64,000 nt of DNA from Brugia malayi (taxonomy: Eukaryota; Nematoda; Chromadorea; Rhabditida; Onchocercidae). Of this stretch, positions 24,901-37,800 are shown one piece after another (position 1 is the stretch's first letter; each line of letters starts with the position of its first letter). Made by a program: the position numbers and the translations under genes. The DNA lies in contig NW_025062475.1 in assembly GCF_000002995.4 (NCBI RefSeq), positions 1,488,001 through 1,552,000 of the forward strand, given 5' to 3'. The notes below the pieces were generated by a model. That model did not search any database, was not told the DNA's origin, and worked only from the letters and a program-made list of their open reading frames with translations.

Positions 24901-25948
24901 CAAAGGGAACAGAACTAAGTCCTTGTGTTATGCAAATTTATGAGGCATTTGATGGCAAATTGCCGTTTCTACTGCATCTCGAAATGATCTTCTCTCCAGA
25001 GAGATAAACGGATAGAGGGAGAGAGAGGGAGAGAGAGAGGGTATTAATTTTTTGGAAGGAAATTCTCAAATTGATAAATTATCCTGATTCTGTTGTACTG
25101 GAAGTTAAAATAAAAGAATTTTGTTGCATGTGACGTCATTCGTGGAAATAGTTGTAAATGAAATGAGAAAAAATAGAAATTACGTCTGAAAGCATTTCTG
25201 GCTGATCATTAAGATGAAAGAAGAACTAATGGAAACGTTTTAATGTTTTTTAATACTTATAATTTACGTGAACTTTTTTCACTTATCAAAAATTACCAAA
25301 GAAAAGTTTTAAATTTCCTACATCAAAAGTATTAGACTAGCGAATGATAAGCATTCTACAATTAATTAGCTTGCTTTTAAATTAAAAAAAAAAAAAAATG
25401 AATGAATCATTTTTTTGTCAAACAATTGAAATTTAAATTTGTTAACGGTATGGTTTTCCATTAAACACCAAAAATCTCGAGATTTTTCGAGATTTTTCCC
25501 GATTAGACATCGTTTCACAAATGAAATGTAATGGAAAAGAAATGATATGGAAATCAAAATCTCTCCTTTTCTCTCCTATTCTCTCTCTTTCTTAGCTACA
25601 TCTTTTTTTTTTTATCGTTTTTTTTTTTTTAAATGGCTTACTTTGATCTTTATGGTGACAAAATCGTCTGAAATCAGGCTCAGATGCAAATTGCTTGTTT
25701 ACTGTCTTTTCATTGTCGCCGACAACATCCTTCACGTCATCCACGTCATCCTGACCCGGATCTACTGGTGTATATGTTGTCGATAATGTAGCTGGCAGTA
25801 GCTCGGGATCGGCAGGTCTCGAGAAACATCTACACAAGGAACTCATTATTGAACTGTGCTTGGACCAGGCGCACAATCCAATGATGTTTGATGTCTCTTG
25901 TGATTGTTCTAATGAATTGAACCGGTACATACTGCTATATTGTGTCAT
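21925..25948 (-). CDS. Hypothetical three-exon protein with poly-Asn tract
   Basis: I do not recognise this gene. A consistent minus-strand model joins 25642-25948, 22613-22719 and 21925-22119 with good GTAAG donors and pyrimidine-rich acceptors, matching phases (1, then 0) and a 202-residue product. The first exon is Cys- and Asp-rich near its middle, with a run of acidic residues (VDDVKDVV). The second is a short basic-to-neutral segment beginning RPRRSFEMVL. The last carries a run of about 15 Asn interrupted once by Asp (residues 150-164), encoded by a TTA/TTG microsatellite. The roughly 2.9-kb intron holds a duplicated segment. The start could also be a later Met in exon 1. No signal peptide or membrane segment is evident. 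The evidence is splice geometry only, so the gene could be spurious. Confidence 0.45.
22828..23485. repeat. Duplicated intronic segment (two copies about 0.55 kb apart)
   Basis: A segment of about 110 bp starting with AAAAATGTTTCGGATGCT occurs near 22828-22925 and again near 23370-23485. The second copy contains an extra internal repeat of ATCAATTTAAATTGAATATT. Both copies lie in the large intron of the minus-strand hypothetical gene. Confidence 0.7.
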
Positions 25949-26420
25949 TAGTGTCTATAATTTTAGATTATTTTTGGTGAAAAAAAAAATGAATTTTCAA
26001 CTTTTTTCCTATCAAAAACGTAATTTTTACAGCAAATAACTAGTAAAGAATAAAATTCCATTTAGCTTTCGATAGAATTCAAAACTTATTTTTAATTTTG
26101 TCTGATTTTTTTTTCGCTTCAAATGGTTTTTTTTTTCCATTCAATTTAATTAATTCTCGACTTCTTATGTAAAAAAAAAAAAAATTCTGCGTGAAGTCAG
26201 GAAAATTCAAGAAATCATTGATAGTTTTTGAATGGTAAAAAAAAAAAAAGTTGGTTAAAAAAAAAAAAAGGAGATAAAACATTAAAAATTCAATAGATCG
26301 TAATCAGTTGATATGAAATGAAAAAAAAAAAAAAAAAATGAAATTTCATATTAAAAAAAAAGGCATAAAGCAATTTAAAGATACATATTATTGTGATATT
26401 TGAAAAAGAGCAAAGCGAAG

Positions 26421-26760
26421 GATAGTGCTTTCCTTTTAACATCACGTAACGTAAGTTAACGTAAGTATTTAGTACATGAAATGATTGAAACCCCAAAAAA
26501 AAGCTGATAGTGCTTTCCTTTTAACATCACGTAACGTAAGTTAACGTAAGTATTTAGTACATGAAATGATTGAAACCCCAAAAAAAAGCTGATAGTGCTT
26601 TCCTTTTAACATCACGTAACGTAAGTTAACGTAAGTATTTAGTACATGAAATGATTGAAACCCCAAAAAAAAGCTGATAGTGCTTTCCTTTTAACATCAC
26701 GTAACGTAAGTTAACGTAAGTATTTGGTACATGAAATGATTAAAACCCCAAAAAAAAAAA
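26421..26760. repeat. Four tandem copies of an 85-bp repeat
   Basis: Units start at 26421, 26506, 26591 and 26676. The first three are essentially identical. The fourth differs by a few substitutions (TTTGGTAC instead of TTTAGTAC, and TTAAAACCCC) and ends in a longer A run. Each unit contains two copies of TAACGTAAG, a GTTAAC palindrome between them and an A-rich end. No open reading frame crosses the units. Confidence 0.95.
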
Positions 26761-28325
26761 AAAAAAAAGCGCTGAGGAAATATACGAAAAATATTTCAGA
26801 GTTACTTTTCAACAACAATACTTCAACTAATAATTGAAGTTTGCGAGATTTTAAAAATGAAAGAAAGAAAGTGAAAAGCACATATTCTCAAGAGGGAATA
26901 ATTTTTTTGACTAACTAAAATTATTCGACAAGTATAAACGCTTGAATATTTAGCTTTTTTTTTTTTATCCTTTTTTGGTATATGTAAAAAAAACAAAAAA
27001 AAAAAAAAAAAGAGAAATATTCCTCCATTGTCCAACAATGGACGGTCATTCAGTTAACTAATCCCTAAATGAATTACTTTTTATTAAATTAAATTAATTC
27101 TAAATTAATCTAAAGTTCTATCTAATATTGAAATATAATTTTATAGAACATATAGTTTCATTTTTTTCTTTTTTAAATAGCTTAATAATAGGGAAGAAAG
27201 GGGTGAGAAGAAGTTATACATTCACGTATTTATGCTATATTTGCATAATTTTGTTTCAGTCAAGAAATTATCCCATAATTTCTTGCACAATTTCAACGTA
27301 TTCGTTCGTTTTGTTTTTTTTTTTTTTCTTATTCTAATTTTTTCATATTTGTTATTTTTATGCGTAACAATATTTATATTTTGTTAAAATGAATAAAAGA
27401 AATGGAAGTATTCATCCCTCAGAATGTTATATTTTTATAAAATCTTCTTATGTTTCACAATGTGCAAATTATTTTTTATAAAGTGAAAAATTAAGAGAAT
27501 CAAATCAATCCAAAAAAAAAAAAAAAAATTAAGTCAATAAATTCTTACTTTATTTCTGATATATCAACTGATTATGATCATATGTCAACTGATTATTCGT
27601 ATCATTTACAGTTAATCACTTATGAATTTAATTGTAAAAGATACATTGGAATTTAATCTACGTGAATAGATAGAAATAATGAAAAGATTCATAGAAACGT
27701 AACATTTATTTCTGAATGACGTACATATGAAATAAAACGTGAAAACATTTTAAATATTTGTGAATATTTAAATAAGTGTAAATTATTGAAACTATGAGAT
27801 GAATTTATTTATTTTGGAATATGAAAGAAAAATTTCTTCGCAAATGTCTTTCTTTTTTTTTTTTTTTTTTTTTTGTTAACACTAAAATTTGTCATTCAGA
27901 ATCCTTGGGCAATGTTACAAGATGTCAATGAAAGTTGAAAAAAAATAAAAAAAATGGAAATGTATCAGTTGCTGTAGAATAAATTTTACAAATACATAAA
28001 GTTTTGTTTTTTTCTTATAGATCGATACTTTCTTATTTTTCATCTATTATTAATCAATTTATTTCGATGAATCAAATTCAATTTTTGATTTAAAATAATT
28101 TTTTTTTTTTAAACAAACTGCAAAAAAAAAAAACAATTCAACAATTATTTGTTTTCAAAAAAAATTCAAAAAAAACAATTATTTGTTTGTTTGCTTGTTT
28201 TTTTTTTTTTTGCTCAGTTAGCTAATTGGCTCTTATTGAAAAATAAATTAAAGATTAAACTCAACTTGATCACCATCCATGTGCATAATTTTTCGAAAAT
28301 TTAAATTCCATTTCAGAAGTATTCA

Positions 28326-28336
28326 AACATACACAC

Positions 28337-28371
<35 letters not shown>

Positions 28372-28412
28372 TACACATACACACAAACACACACACACAT
28401 ACATATATACAA
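28326..28412. repeat. CA/TG dinucleotide microsatellite
   Basis: An imperfect CA repeat with scattered CATA units. Apparent reading frames through it on both strands are low-complexity artefacts. Confidence 0.95.
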
Positions 28413-29498
28413 TTTACTAATTAACAAAAAAAGCATTAAACTAATCGCTTCCGGACAGTACGAACAATATTTGATAATACAACAATTATTTCTGATTGTA
28501 TTTGATGATAAAAAATAAATTTTGACTGAACTCTGTCCGACAATTTTCTCAAAGATTACAAAAAACAAAAAAACTTACTTTTAAAATATAGGTAACTACT
28601 CAATCAACCAGTAGTAAACATTTACAAGTGCTATTGCAATACTAAACTTTATTTTTCTCTTTTTCCTTCAAATAAAATGCTAATTTGTATTCTTAAGCAT
28701 TATACATCTTTCATACTAATATTATTAATTAAACTGAGGATAAAATAACAAAAATCATTCTGCCAAAATAAATTCTCATTAAGCACTATGATTTTTAACT
28801 TTACTCTAAAGATAGTATCCGGTTTTTTTTTTCCTAGTTCAAAAAACAAATGATCCAAATAGCCGAAAACGGAACAGTTCTGGAAAGAAAAAACAAAAGA
28901 TCCGGAAAGAAAACTAAGAATGAATCTGGAAAATTGACCAGGAATTCCGAAGAATTGCACAGTGTCCAATTCAAATGGAAACAAATCTATCATTTTGGTA
29001 TTCGTCGTTTTGCTGTGTGACAGGATATACTACTTCTCTGTTCTCTTCTCCGTTTCTGCGTGATGGCATTTGTTAGGTTCCGGTAGATTTTTATAGTGAA
29101 TGTATTTGTTTTTTTTTTTTTTTTTTTCCGGAAATGTATCACTTCTTTTAAGTGTTTGAATTTTTTCGAGAACAGTTTTTTCCATGTTTCTTTGCATATA
29201 CAAAAATTATACTTTAAACTGTTTTTCAGTTTTCTTTTTTGATGCATAAAGTATATATGCTTGTTACCCAGTATTTTGTCATGAAAATTAGTGTGAAACA
29301 TGGCAATTTTATTTAAAATGTATTTTCAAATAAATGCAGCGTTTTTTCTTTTTCTTTTTTTTTTTTAGAAGAAGGAAAGAACGAAAGCAGAGAGGAAGAA
29401 ATCGAAATAACTGGGCCAATTAATTGAGAGAATTATTTGCAATAGTAAAGAAGCAGTTTAATAATATTTGAACTTAGGCGGTATTGTTTCAATGTGGG

Positions 29499-31363
29499 AT
29501 GGAAGACTATAAATATTTATTTAAAGTGGTGCTTGTTGGTAATGCTGGCGTTGGTAAAACGTGTCTTGTACGTAAATTCACGCAGGTCGCGTTTTTTTTT
29601 TATTCCTTGTTTTTTCTTGTGTTTTTATTTAGAGTATTGAATTACGAACAACTTTGGACTGTTTTTTCCAAATAGTGACAAGATTTGACAGTTACATGTC
29701 TTTTATTTTTATTCATGCATATGATGTTACCTCGAAATTCTAATTTCTGATAACCATTTTTTATGAGAGGTTTTGACGCTGTAAAAATTGTTTGAAAAGT
29801 GGAATAACAGAAATAATGTTCACAAGCTTTAGGTTTGAAACTTGAGCTTTGTCATTTATGTGTTTTATATCAGCCATACTAATTGTTTACTACCTTGCTT
29901 TGTTGTAGGGCATTTTTCCACCTGGGCAGAGTGCTACAATCGGTGTTGATTTTATGATTAAAACTGTTAAAGTTGATGATGACAAAATAAAGGTATATTT
30001 GTTTAAAACAAAGGTCTATTTGTTTTTTCACTGATATTTCATCAGTTTATAAATCTGTAACCTCTACACAGGAATCACGAATCGATTTCCTTGTTGTATG
30101 AAGTGTTTTTGGATTGTTTTGTTAACTCCCATTACATGAAATTTCTATCCTTATGCACAGTATTATTTATAAATTTCAAATAATAATACATATTGTTATA
30201 GCTCCAAATATGGGATACAGCTGGACAAGAACGTTTCCGTTCAATTACTCAAAGTTATTACCGGTCTGCACATGCCATAGTGCTAGTTTATGATGTAGCT
30301 TGCCAACCAAGTTTTGATTGCTTACCAGAATGGCTTGGTGAAATCGAGCAATATGCCAATCGACGAGTGCTAAAAATACTAGTAGGTTAGTAATAAGTGA
30401 AATTGAACTGACTAGCTTTCTAAATTTAAACTAATAACTATTATAATTGTTTACTTTGTTATTTAACCGATTATTCATTATATTTGGAATTTAGTAACTG
30501 AATGCAATGTTAAAAAATGGAAAAACTGCTTTGACGTTTACACTGATGATCTTTCAGGGAATAAAATAGATAAAGAAGATGAACGTGAGGTACCGGAAAG
30601 GATAGGAAAGAATTTTGCAGATGCTAATGCTTTTGATTATTTCCTCGAAACTTCAGCGCTTGATGCAACCAACGTTGATACTTTATTTCATGAAGTTGCC
30701 ACTCGATTAACAAATGATATGAAGAAAAATGATGGAAGGTATAGAGATTCCCAGAATAAATTATTGCTGGTTGACTGTTTGTAGTGTTGAAAGTTCAGTT
30801 TTTGACTATATGCCTTCTCCTGTTTGCGATTTTTGGTACACTTAGCTAGGCAAATAATATCGAATCGTTTGGCTGCTGGATCAGCATGCAATTTGTTTAA
30901 TGAAGAAAGGAAAATAGAAAAGCTTTTAAATTAATTCTGTTGTAAAAATTTATGAGGCTCCTGGAAATTTATACTTGATTACTTGGTATACCATTTAACT
31001 AATGATGGCGCAGGTGTTATCAGATATATTTTAACAGTGTCATCCTGAAAAGCCACTGTATCATTCCATTTAATTTACAAACATATGAATGTTTGGAGAA
31101 AATTATTGGTAGAAATTTTTTTTGTTCGCACTTATAATTCATTTTAATGTGCACTAATGTTTGTTGTGTGGAATTGGGATTGGAATTTGATTATTTTATT
31201 TGCTTCCACCAATTTTTGCTTTATTCGGACTGTGTCTTAGACAATCAAATTTTGAACTTCATATTTCAGATACTTAGATTTGAAAAATGGAAAGGATTCC
31301 GGATCGATAAGTTTGTTGGGCCGAGTTACCATGCAGGCAAACTCTTGCTGTTCAAGAAATTGA
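29499..31363 (+). CDS. rab-30: Rab30-like small GTPase
   Basis: This is a Golgi-associated Rab GTPase that cycles between GDP and GTP and recruits trafficking effectors. Exons 29499-29585, 29909-29992, 30202-30385, 30558-30738 and 31270-31363 give 209 residues in phase. Visible motifs are the P-loop GNAGVGKT (14-21), the switch I threonine in [17 protein letters not shown] from residue 62, NKID (120-123) and ETSA. The sequence [18 protein letters not shown] and the phrase [18 protein letters not shown] are typical of Rab30. The last exon supplies the C-terminal Cys-Cys pair (205-206, CCSRN) for geranylgeranylation, so I chose that splice. Reading through the donor at 30739 would instead stop at 30784 without the Cys pair. 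Methionine at 29499 matches the family start. The nearest upstream ATG at 29492 is out of frame. Confidence 0.94.
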
Positions 31364-31979
31364 TGCCTGTGATGAACGGATTTTTTCCAACTGGACATAT
31401 ATTGGTGGTATCTGGATACCGTTTGTGTAGTTCATTTTATTGGTGCTGTTATTTTAAACAGCCGTTTTCGGCAGTGTGTATTTTTTAGTATTCGAACTAA
31501 AAAAAAACGAAGGAACAGCAAATAGAGAAAAAAAACTACATCAGGTTTGATACCGAATGTGCAGGTTATCTTGAAAATGAAATTACAGCTATAATTGTTG
31601 TTAAAAGTAATAATCAAAAAAAAAATTAGCATTATAGGGTACAGTCTTGATACTTCTTCTGTAGAGCAAATTATTTGTGAATATTAATGTCTTTCTTATA
31701 AGATAGCCGTATATAATCAATTTCAAATGGTAATGTCTATAAATATATAATCTATAAAATATAGGTCATATTTTGGAAAGGTTTTCACATATAACATTTG
31801 TAGATTGGAATGATTTTGTTTAAGTAAGCCATTGCTATCTGATAAAGGAAAAATCCTGGGAAAATTGACATGTTTGGGAGATAAATTTTAATTTTACAAG
31901 AGATTTTTATTTGTATTCGGAATTATTCCATAAAACCTTAAAATTTGGCTCGGAAGTCTATAGTTGACGTAACAAAATG

Positions 31980-32160
31980 TAACAATAATTAATAATAACC
32001 AATGATAGTAATAACAATTAATAAATAATTAATAATGTTATTAAATGATATTAGTAGTAACAGCAATAATAAGAGCAATAATAATAATAACTATCATTAT
32101 TGTTATAAATAATGATAATGAATAATAATTAGTAGTAATATTAATAAAGTCATCTTCATT
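31980..32160. repeat. AAT/TAA trinucleotide microsatellite
   Basis: An imperfect AAT/TAA/TAG triplet run in the intergenic space. No coding meaning is seen. Confidence 0.8.
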
Positions 32161-34812
32161 GGCATCGTCTCTGTTCTTCCCATCTCTGCAATTAACTATC
32201 TGTTTAGAAAATGCTAGCTGTCAGGACTTTGATCTTAGAGCAGAGCAGATTTTTTTTTCTTTTAATCCGAATTTAATAATGCAACGATCCACATAGAGGT
32301 GCTTATGTTACTACCATACTTCAGTGGAACTGTACAGTTGTAATTTTACTTTTAGTTAAAATTTTTGTCGGGATTAAATTAATCGCATTATACTGATCAC
32401 GATACTTATTTTGCTACATATCTTTGTATAAAGAGTAAATTTAGGTTCTTCTACATACATAATAATTTTACATATAGTGTTCACTTATAAATACTTTGTA
32501 AATTATATTTTATGTGGATGTTGTAGAAACTTTGCTTTTCCCATCTTTCTGTCTGCCTACGTGTTTTTCGTCTCGTGACTTTTCCGAATTTCCTAATTTC
32601 TAGTCTTATTTATATTATATATATTTATTTATATACAAGTAATCTTCTTTTTTTTTGAGATGTATCTATCACTTTCAGCTTTTTTTGTTACATATTATAT
32701 TTACTCTGCTGATATATTATTACATATTGAAATAAGAAAACGGTTATTTCAAGAAAATGAAATTGAATTTCAATGAATATCAAATTATTTTAAGAATATA
32801 CATTCTGAAAAATACTGTAACACTGATTTCATAGCTGAAATAAATTTCGTCAAGTTCCACTGACCTTTTTTTGACTGCAAAGTTTTTTGTTGCTAAAAAT
32901 TCAAAGTTTAACTAAGAAATAAGAATTCGGTCAGTGATCGACAATTTGTAATTTCGTTGGTTTAATTCCGAATTTTTCATATTGCTTCTAATGTCACTTT
33001 TCTACTCTTGCTGTATATTGGACAATAATAATTCCTTGTCATTTCATCAATTTTGTTTTATCATTAATTGTTCTTCATTGCTTTTTAAATCAATATCATT
33101 TGTCCAAGATTTTGGAGTTACATTTCCATCCATTTTGGTCTTGTACAGGACATTCTAGAGTAAAAGGAGGTTTCCTTTTTTTTGTTAATGGGAGCGGGCA
33201 GAATAATTTGAAAAGAATTAGCGTAATAAATTATATAGCTTACGAAAATATCGGCAGTCTCATGTTTTTTGATTTTCTGCAATTTTTTTCAAACAGATTG
33301 AAATGGAGTTATATGCTTATGAAAGTAGTAATTTATTGATCGACTAATTTATTGAAACTTCGTCTTTCCAATTGTTTGCTGATTTTTTTCACAAAAATGA
33401 TGCTTTTGTGGTACGAATATAAATAGCAGCAATTTGCTAAATAATGTATATTACTAATGCTATTGCTTTTTCATGCAAATTATATCTGTGTAAGAAAAGT
33501 TCCATAAATTAATTTTTGTTTGTCTTTAATAATTGTTTAAGATCCATCATCCCTTTAAGTTGCATACAACGCTTTATAATTTTACACTTCCCGACAAAAG
33601 GGTTACAACTGATATGCATATCCTGAAGACGTTATTTCTTGTGATGATATAACGGAACTGTGCTATGTCACTCTTAAAACGTATAGTTCGATCAAATCCA
33701 TTTTACAAAATTCTTTGGACCGGATTGATTGGTTCGGATATTTGAGGTGATTTGCCTTTTTCTTATTAGTATTATCAAATTTGCCTTTCTAATTCCTGCG
33801 TTCATTCATGTATTAATCATTTTATAATTGCCCAAGTTTGAGGTGCCGAGAAGAGTTGAGGATGTACAAGCAACTTTGTTGCTATCAGAAACTAATTGGA
33901 TGTTAATAGTATAGGGTTGGACGGTCAAATGATCTAAATGAATAAATTCTGAGCCACTGTTATCTATCCCTCATCAGTATATGTTTTTTTTAACAAGATT
34001 TCAAATTCTGAGAAATTCGGAAACATTTCAAATAACACTTTAAGAAAAGCAAATGGCATGCAAAGTGATCCCTTAAGATTTGAGAGATTTTTTTACTGGC
34101 GCTTCTAGGCCACTTGTAGGTTTTTCGAGAATGATTTTAACTTATTAGCAGTGTGATAGATGCGTGGAATCACTTTATAATTATCGAGTGAATAAGGACA
34201 ATACGTATACTTGTGTTCCTCAAAATGGTCATCTCATCTCATCTAAGCAATCATTACTCCAGCACCCATGTGGCTGAGCTTATCTACTTGTCTAGAAATT
34301 TTCAACTGTTAATAAAGATTATGTGCATTGTTTAAATATGCTAAAAATCACTCTTTTGTATCAAACTAAATTTGCTTGCAATGTTGAAATGTTGTAAAGG
34401 TTTTCTAAGCTAATAGTCATTCTTTAAGAAGCTACAATATTAGAACCCATCTCTTACTATATAAAGAGTAAAGAGCTAATAGCTCTTTCCTGAATGTAAT
34501 TATGTGCTTATTTCAAAATCCTGTCCACAGTATAAGGATTTTATCAGCAAGTTGCAGTTCGATTGCTCTCTCACGCTCATTTAATTCAATTCATTTAAAT
34601 GATTTACTTCATCTATTTATTATTCATCTTCTTCATAGATATTCTACCAAACTATCATTTTATTATTGCTATCAAATAAAATCGTTACAATAGACCTTTC
34701 CACTCAATGCATTCAACTGCAATAATAAACAAGAAAAGCTATTGAAACATATGAAAGTCTAACTCGATTCCATCTACTAGTGTTAGACTAATTTCACAAC
34801 TATATTAGTATT

Positions 34813-34831
34813 TTTATTCTAAACTTTTATT
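34813..34831 (-). promoter_or_regulatory. Two AATAAA polyadenylation signals for the chitinase gene
   Basis: On the minus strand AATAAA occurs at 34826-34831 and 34813-34818, about 32-50 bases after the chitinase stop codon. This is the expected place for a cleavage and polyadenylation signal. Confidence 0.6.
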
Positions 34832-34862
34832 CTACAACTAACACATTACGGAGAACAACAAA

Positions 34863-37800
34863 TTATTGGCATGTGTCCGGTGCATTTGTCATGTGGTCAC
34901 AAGCTTTGATTGCTTCATTAAAGAAAGTAGTCGCTGGACATTGCTTCACATACGCATTGTTATTTGAGCATTGAATAAACAGATGGCAATCGGTAGGATG
35001 CGGGAACAAACCGTCAGGTTCTGGACATTCCTGACCTGAAATGGATCTCAATACCCTAGCGGTCTGTTCATTCACTGTATGATTGATAACATTTTTGAGA
35101 CAAAAAGGACAAATTACAGGTAAGAAAAAATATATACGTGTGGATTCCAAATGATTTAACTGTCACATATTTCCAATGCATTTGTAAACATTAAATTTGA
35201 ACATAGCTTCAAATATATGTCTTCATCAGAAGCATACAAAAGGCTTCTTAGTTTTCATATTTCAAACTATTTTATATTTTAAATAGAATGCATAAGGAAT
35301 AAAACAAGTGAACCAGGATTTTTGTTCTGCGAATAACCAACCTTCAGTTACATCAGTATCATACGTTGTCTCTTCAGTTTCGGAAGTTTCTGCAATGTTT
35401 AGTTCCGGTAATAGATAATTTTTTTGGGGAAAAAAAGGACAAATTATGGGTAGAAAGAAAAATATAAATATATGGAGATTCCAAATGACTTACCTGTCAC
35501 ATATTTCAAGTGTGTTGTTAAGTTTTAGCAAGCATTAAATTTAAATTTAGCCTTCAAATATAAATTAGAAGCATCAAAATGCTTCTTAAGTTTTGTCATC
35601 AAACCACTTCATATTTTAAATAGAATGCATAAGAAATAAATAAGTAGCGATCCAGCATTTTTATTCTTTGAATAACTAACCAACCTTCAGTTTCATCAGT
35701 ATCATATGCTTCAGTTTCGGAAGTTTCTGCAATGTTTAGTTCCGTGATAGGTAATTTTTTTGGGGAAAAAAAGGACAAATTATGGTAGAAAGAAAAATAT
35801 AAATGTATGGGAATTCTAAATGACTTACCTGTTACACATTTCAAGTATATTTATTAAGTCTTAGCAAGCATTAAATTTAAATTTAGCTTTCAAATGTTAT
35901 TAAAAGCATCAAAATGCTTCGTCATCACACAATTTCATATTTTAAATAGAATGCATAAGGAATAAAACAAGTGATTCAGCATTTTTATTCTTCGAACAAT
36001 TAACCAACCTTCAGTTTCATCAGTATCATATGCTTCAGTTTCTGTAATGCTTGGTTCTTCCGTCGTTATTTCAGGGTTTTCTGACTATAAATGTTTGATA
36101 AGTTTAGAACTCATTGGATAAGAAACGTTACATCGGTAAAACAATTTAACGATTGTAAAATAATCAATTTAAAATTTAAAAATATATACGAGTAATGGTA
36201 GATCTTACAATCAGTTAGTTAACATTCTCAGATAAAAATGATATCAGTCCTATCTTCGGTTTTCCCTAATCATCTTACTGGATGTTTATTTTCATCGATC
36301 TGTAAATTGACTTATTCGCTTCCTACTAATTATTTCTGCAATTTCATCCAGAATTTAGTTCAACATTTTTTAGAAGAGAAAAAGAAATTTTAATTATGTT
36401 CTACAGTGAAATTTCTTTGAAATATATTTCTCTCTATCCTACCTCGCCTTCAAGCTCACTGCTGATAGCATTTAACAATGGATAAGGGCCTTTGCCACAG
36501 CTTTTACCCGTGAAATCATCGAAATCAAGAGCCCATATGAAGGCACCACCATATCCTTTCTCTTTAAGCCATTTCATCTGGAAATATGTAACTTTGTTTC
36601 AAATGTACAGCATAACCTGATTTTGATTCTGAAATTGATTATTAGAACGAAATAGTCACACAGGCAAAAATTGTGAAATTATTTTGAAAGATATCTTCGC
36701 AGCTATACTTTTTAGATTATTCCTCCCTTGCTCTCAACAAACTATCCATAAATAGAATGACAACAATGTTAGGCGCAAAAGTTACGACAATAAGAGAAAT
36801 AAATGATTACTTTAATTCTGATAGTTTCCTCGTTATCATAACCATACCATTGGTCTCCTTTTACCATGTATGCCCCGACACCTTCTTGATGAACCGTTTC
36901 CTTGCCACCTTCTTTCAGATATTTGCATATCTTAAAATAGCGCTTTTAATGTTTGTCAAAGATCGAGTTTGAAAATAATTAAGAAAAGTATTTGGAAATA
37001 ATTTAATATTTTGTATTAAACCTCCCAGTAAGATGCAGTACCACCAGCAGGATTTGTTTTCGATGCTGACGACGGACGACTAGCCGCTGCTCCAATCGCT
37101 GTTTCCGAAGGATTATCTAATGTCCATCCCTGAGCGTACATCGGAATTCCAATGATAATTTTCTCTTTCGGCATACCCTTACTTGCCCAATAGTCCGCAG
37201 CAAATTCCTGGAGCAATGGTGAATTCATTTTCATACAAACGGGTAATAAGAAATTATATATAAGAAATTTTTTATAAAGATAAGAAAGATAAGAAATTTT
37301 TATGCACTTCACAAACTAACAGTATTAAATATGCCAATTCCGGAAACTTCTCCCTTTGTTGGATGCAATTTTCCGTGTAAATCGACGTTCTTCTCCCAAC
37401 TACCGTGTAAATCGTATGACATTAGAAATAGGAGATCGAAATTTCTGCAAAGTTTAATGCTGAAGAAATATTCACATTTTTAGTACTCTAATTTTTATTA
37501 TATCGCTAAATAAATGAAAGTCTGACATGAAAAATCGGCAAAGAGAGAAAGAAAAGTTTACTTTCCGAGAGACTCCACATTGTAACTTCCGTCAATAGTT
37601 CCCTTCCCGGCTGATACAGCAGCGGTTAAAAGTAATCGTTGCTTACCAGATGTTTTGGCTTCTTCCACAAACGCTGTTTTCATTGCCTGGAAATTTTATT
37701 TTCTTCTTTTTTTCCAGTAAAATCAACACACAACAACGAATGGAAATGAAATTTTCCCTTTGTGAACTGAAATTTGATATCAATGTCTGATTACAATGAT

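Larger units (their letters stand above)
25949..29498. other. Repeat-rich region between the hypothetical gene and rab-30
   Basis: No exon with a family match was found. The region contains many poly-A/poly-T runs, four 85-bp tandem repeats (26421-26760) and a CA microsatellite (28326-28412). The last part presumably holds the rab-30 promoter; an acceptor-like CTTAG precedes the rab-30 start by about 20 bases. Confidence 0.6.
31364..34862. other. Gene-free stretch between rab-30 and chitinase 3' ends
   Basis: The two genes converge here. No exon was recognised on either strand. It contains a TAA/ATA triplet microsatellite (about 31980-32160) and otherwise non-repetitive AT-rich DNA, probably partly a long rab-30 3' UTR. 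Confidence 0.6.

Noticed and set aside
26421..26760. CRISPR-like direct repeats
   Set aside because: Units are head-to-tail without unique spacers, in a eukaryotic genome; it is a minisatellite.
28279..28568. Reading frames on both strands through the CA repeat
   Set aside because: Low-complexity Thr/His/Tyr and Val/Cys repeats only; no splice context or family match.
28700..29301. Two minus-strand frames of about 100 codons upstream of rab-30
   Set aside because: They are dominated by Phe, Lys and homopolymer codons and show no recognisable domain or credible splice partners.
31147..31488. 113-codon plus-strand frame downstream of rab-30
   Set aside because: It overlaps the final rab-30 exon in another frame and has no independent support.
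31980..32160. Possible structured RNA in the AAT-rich run
   Set aside because: It is a simple triplet microsatellite; any pairing follows from low complexity.
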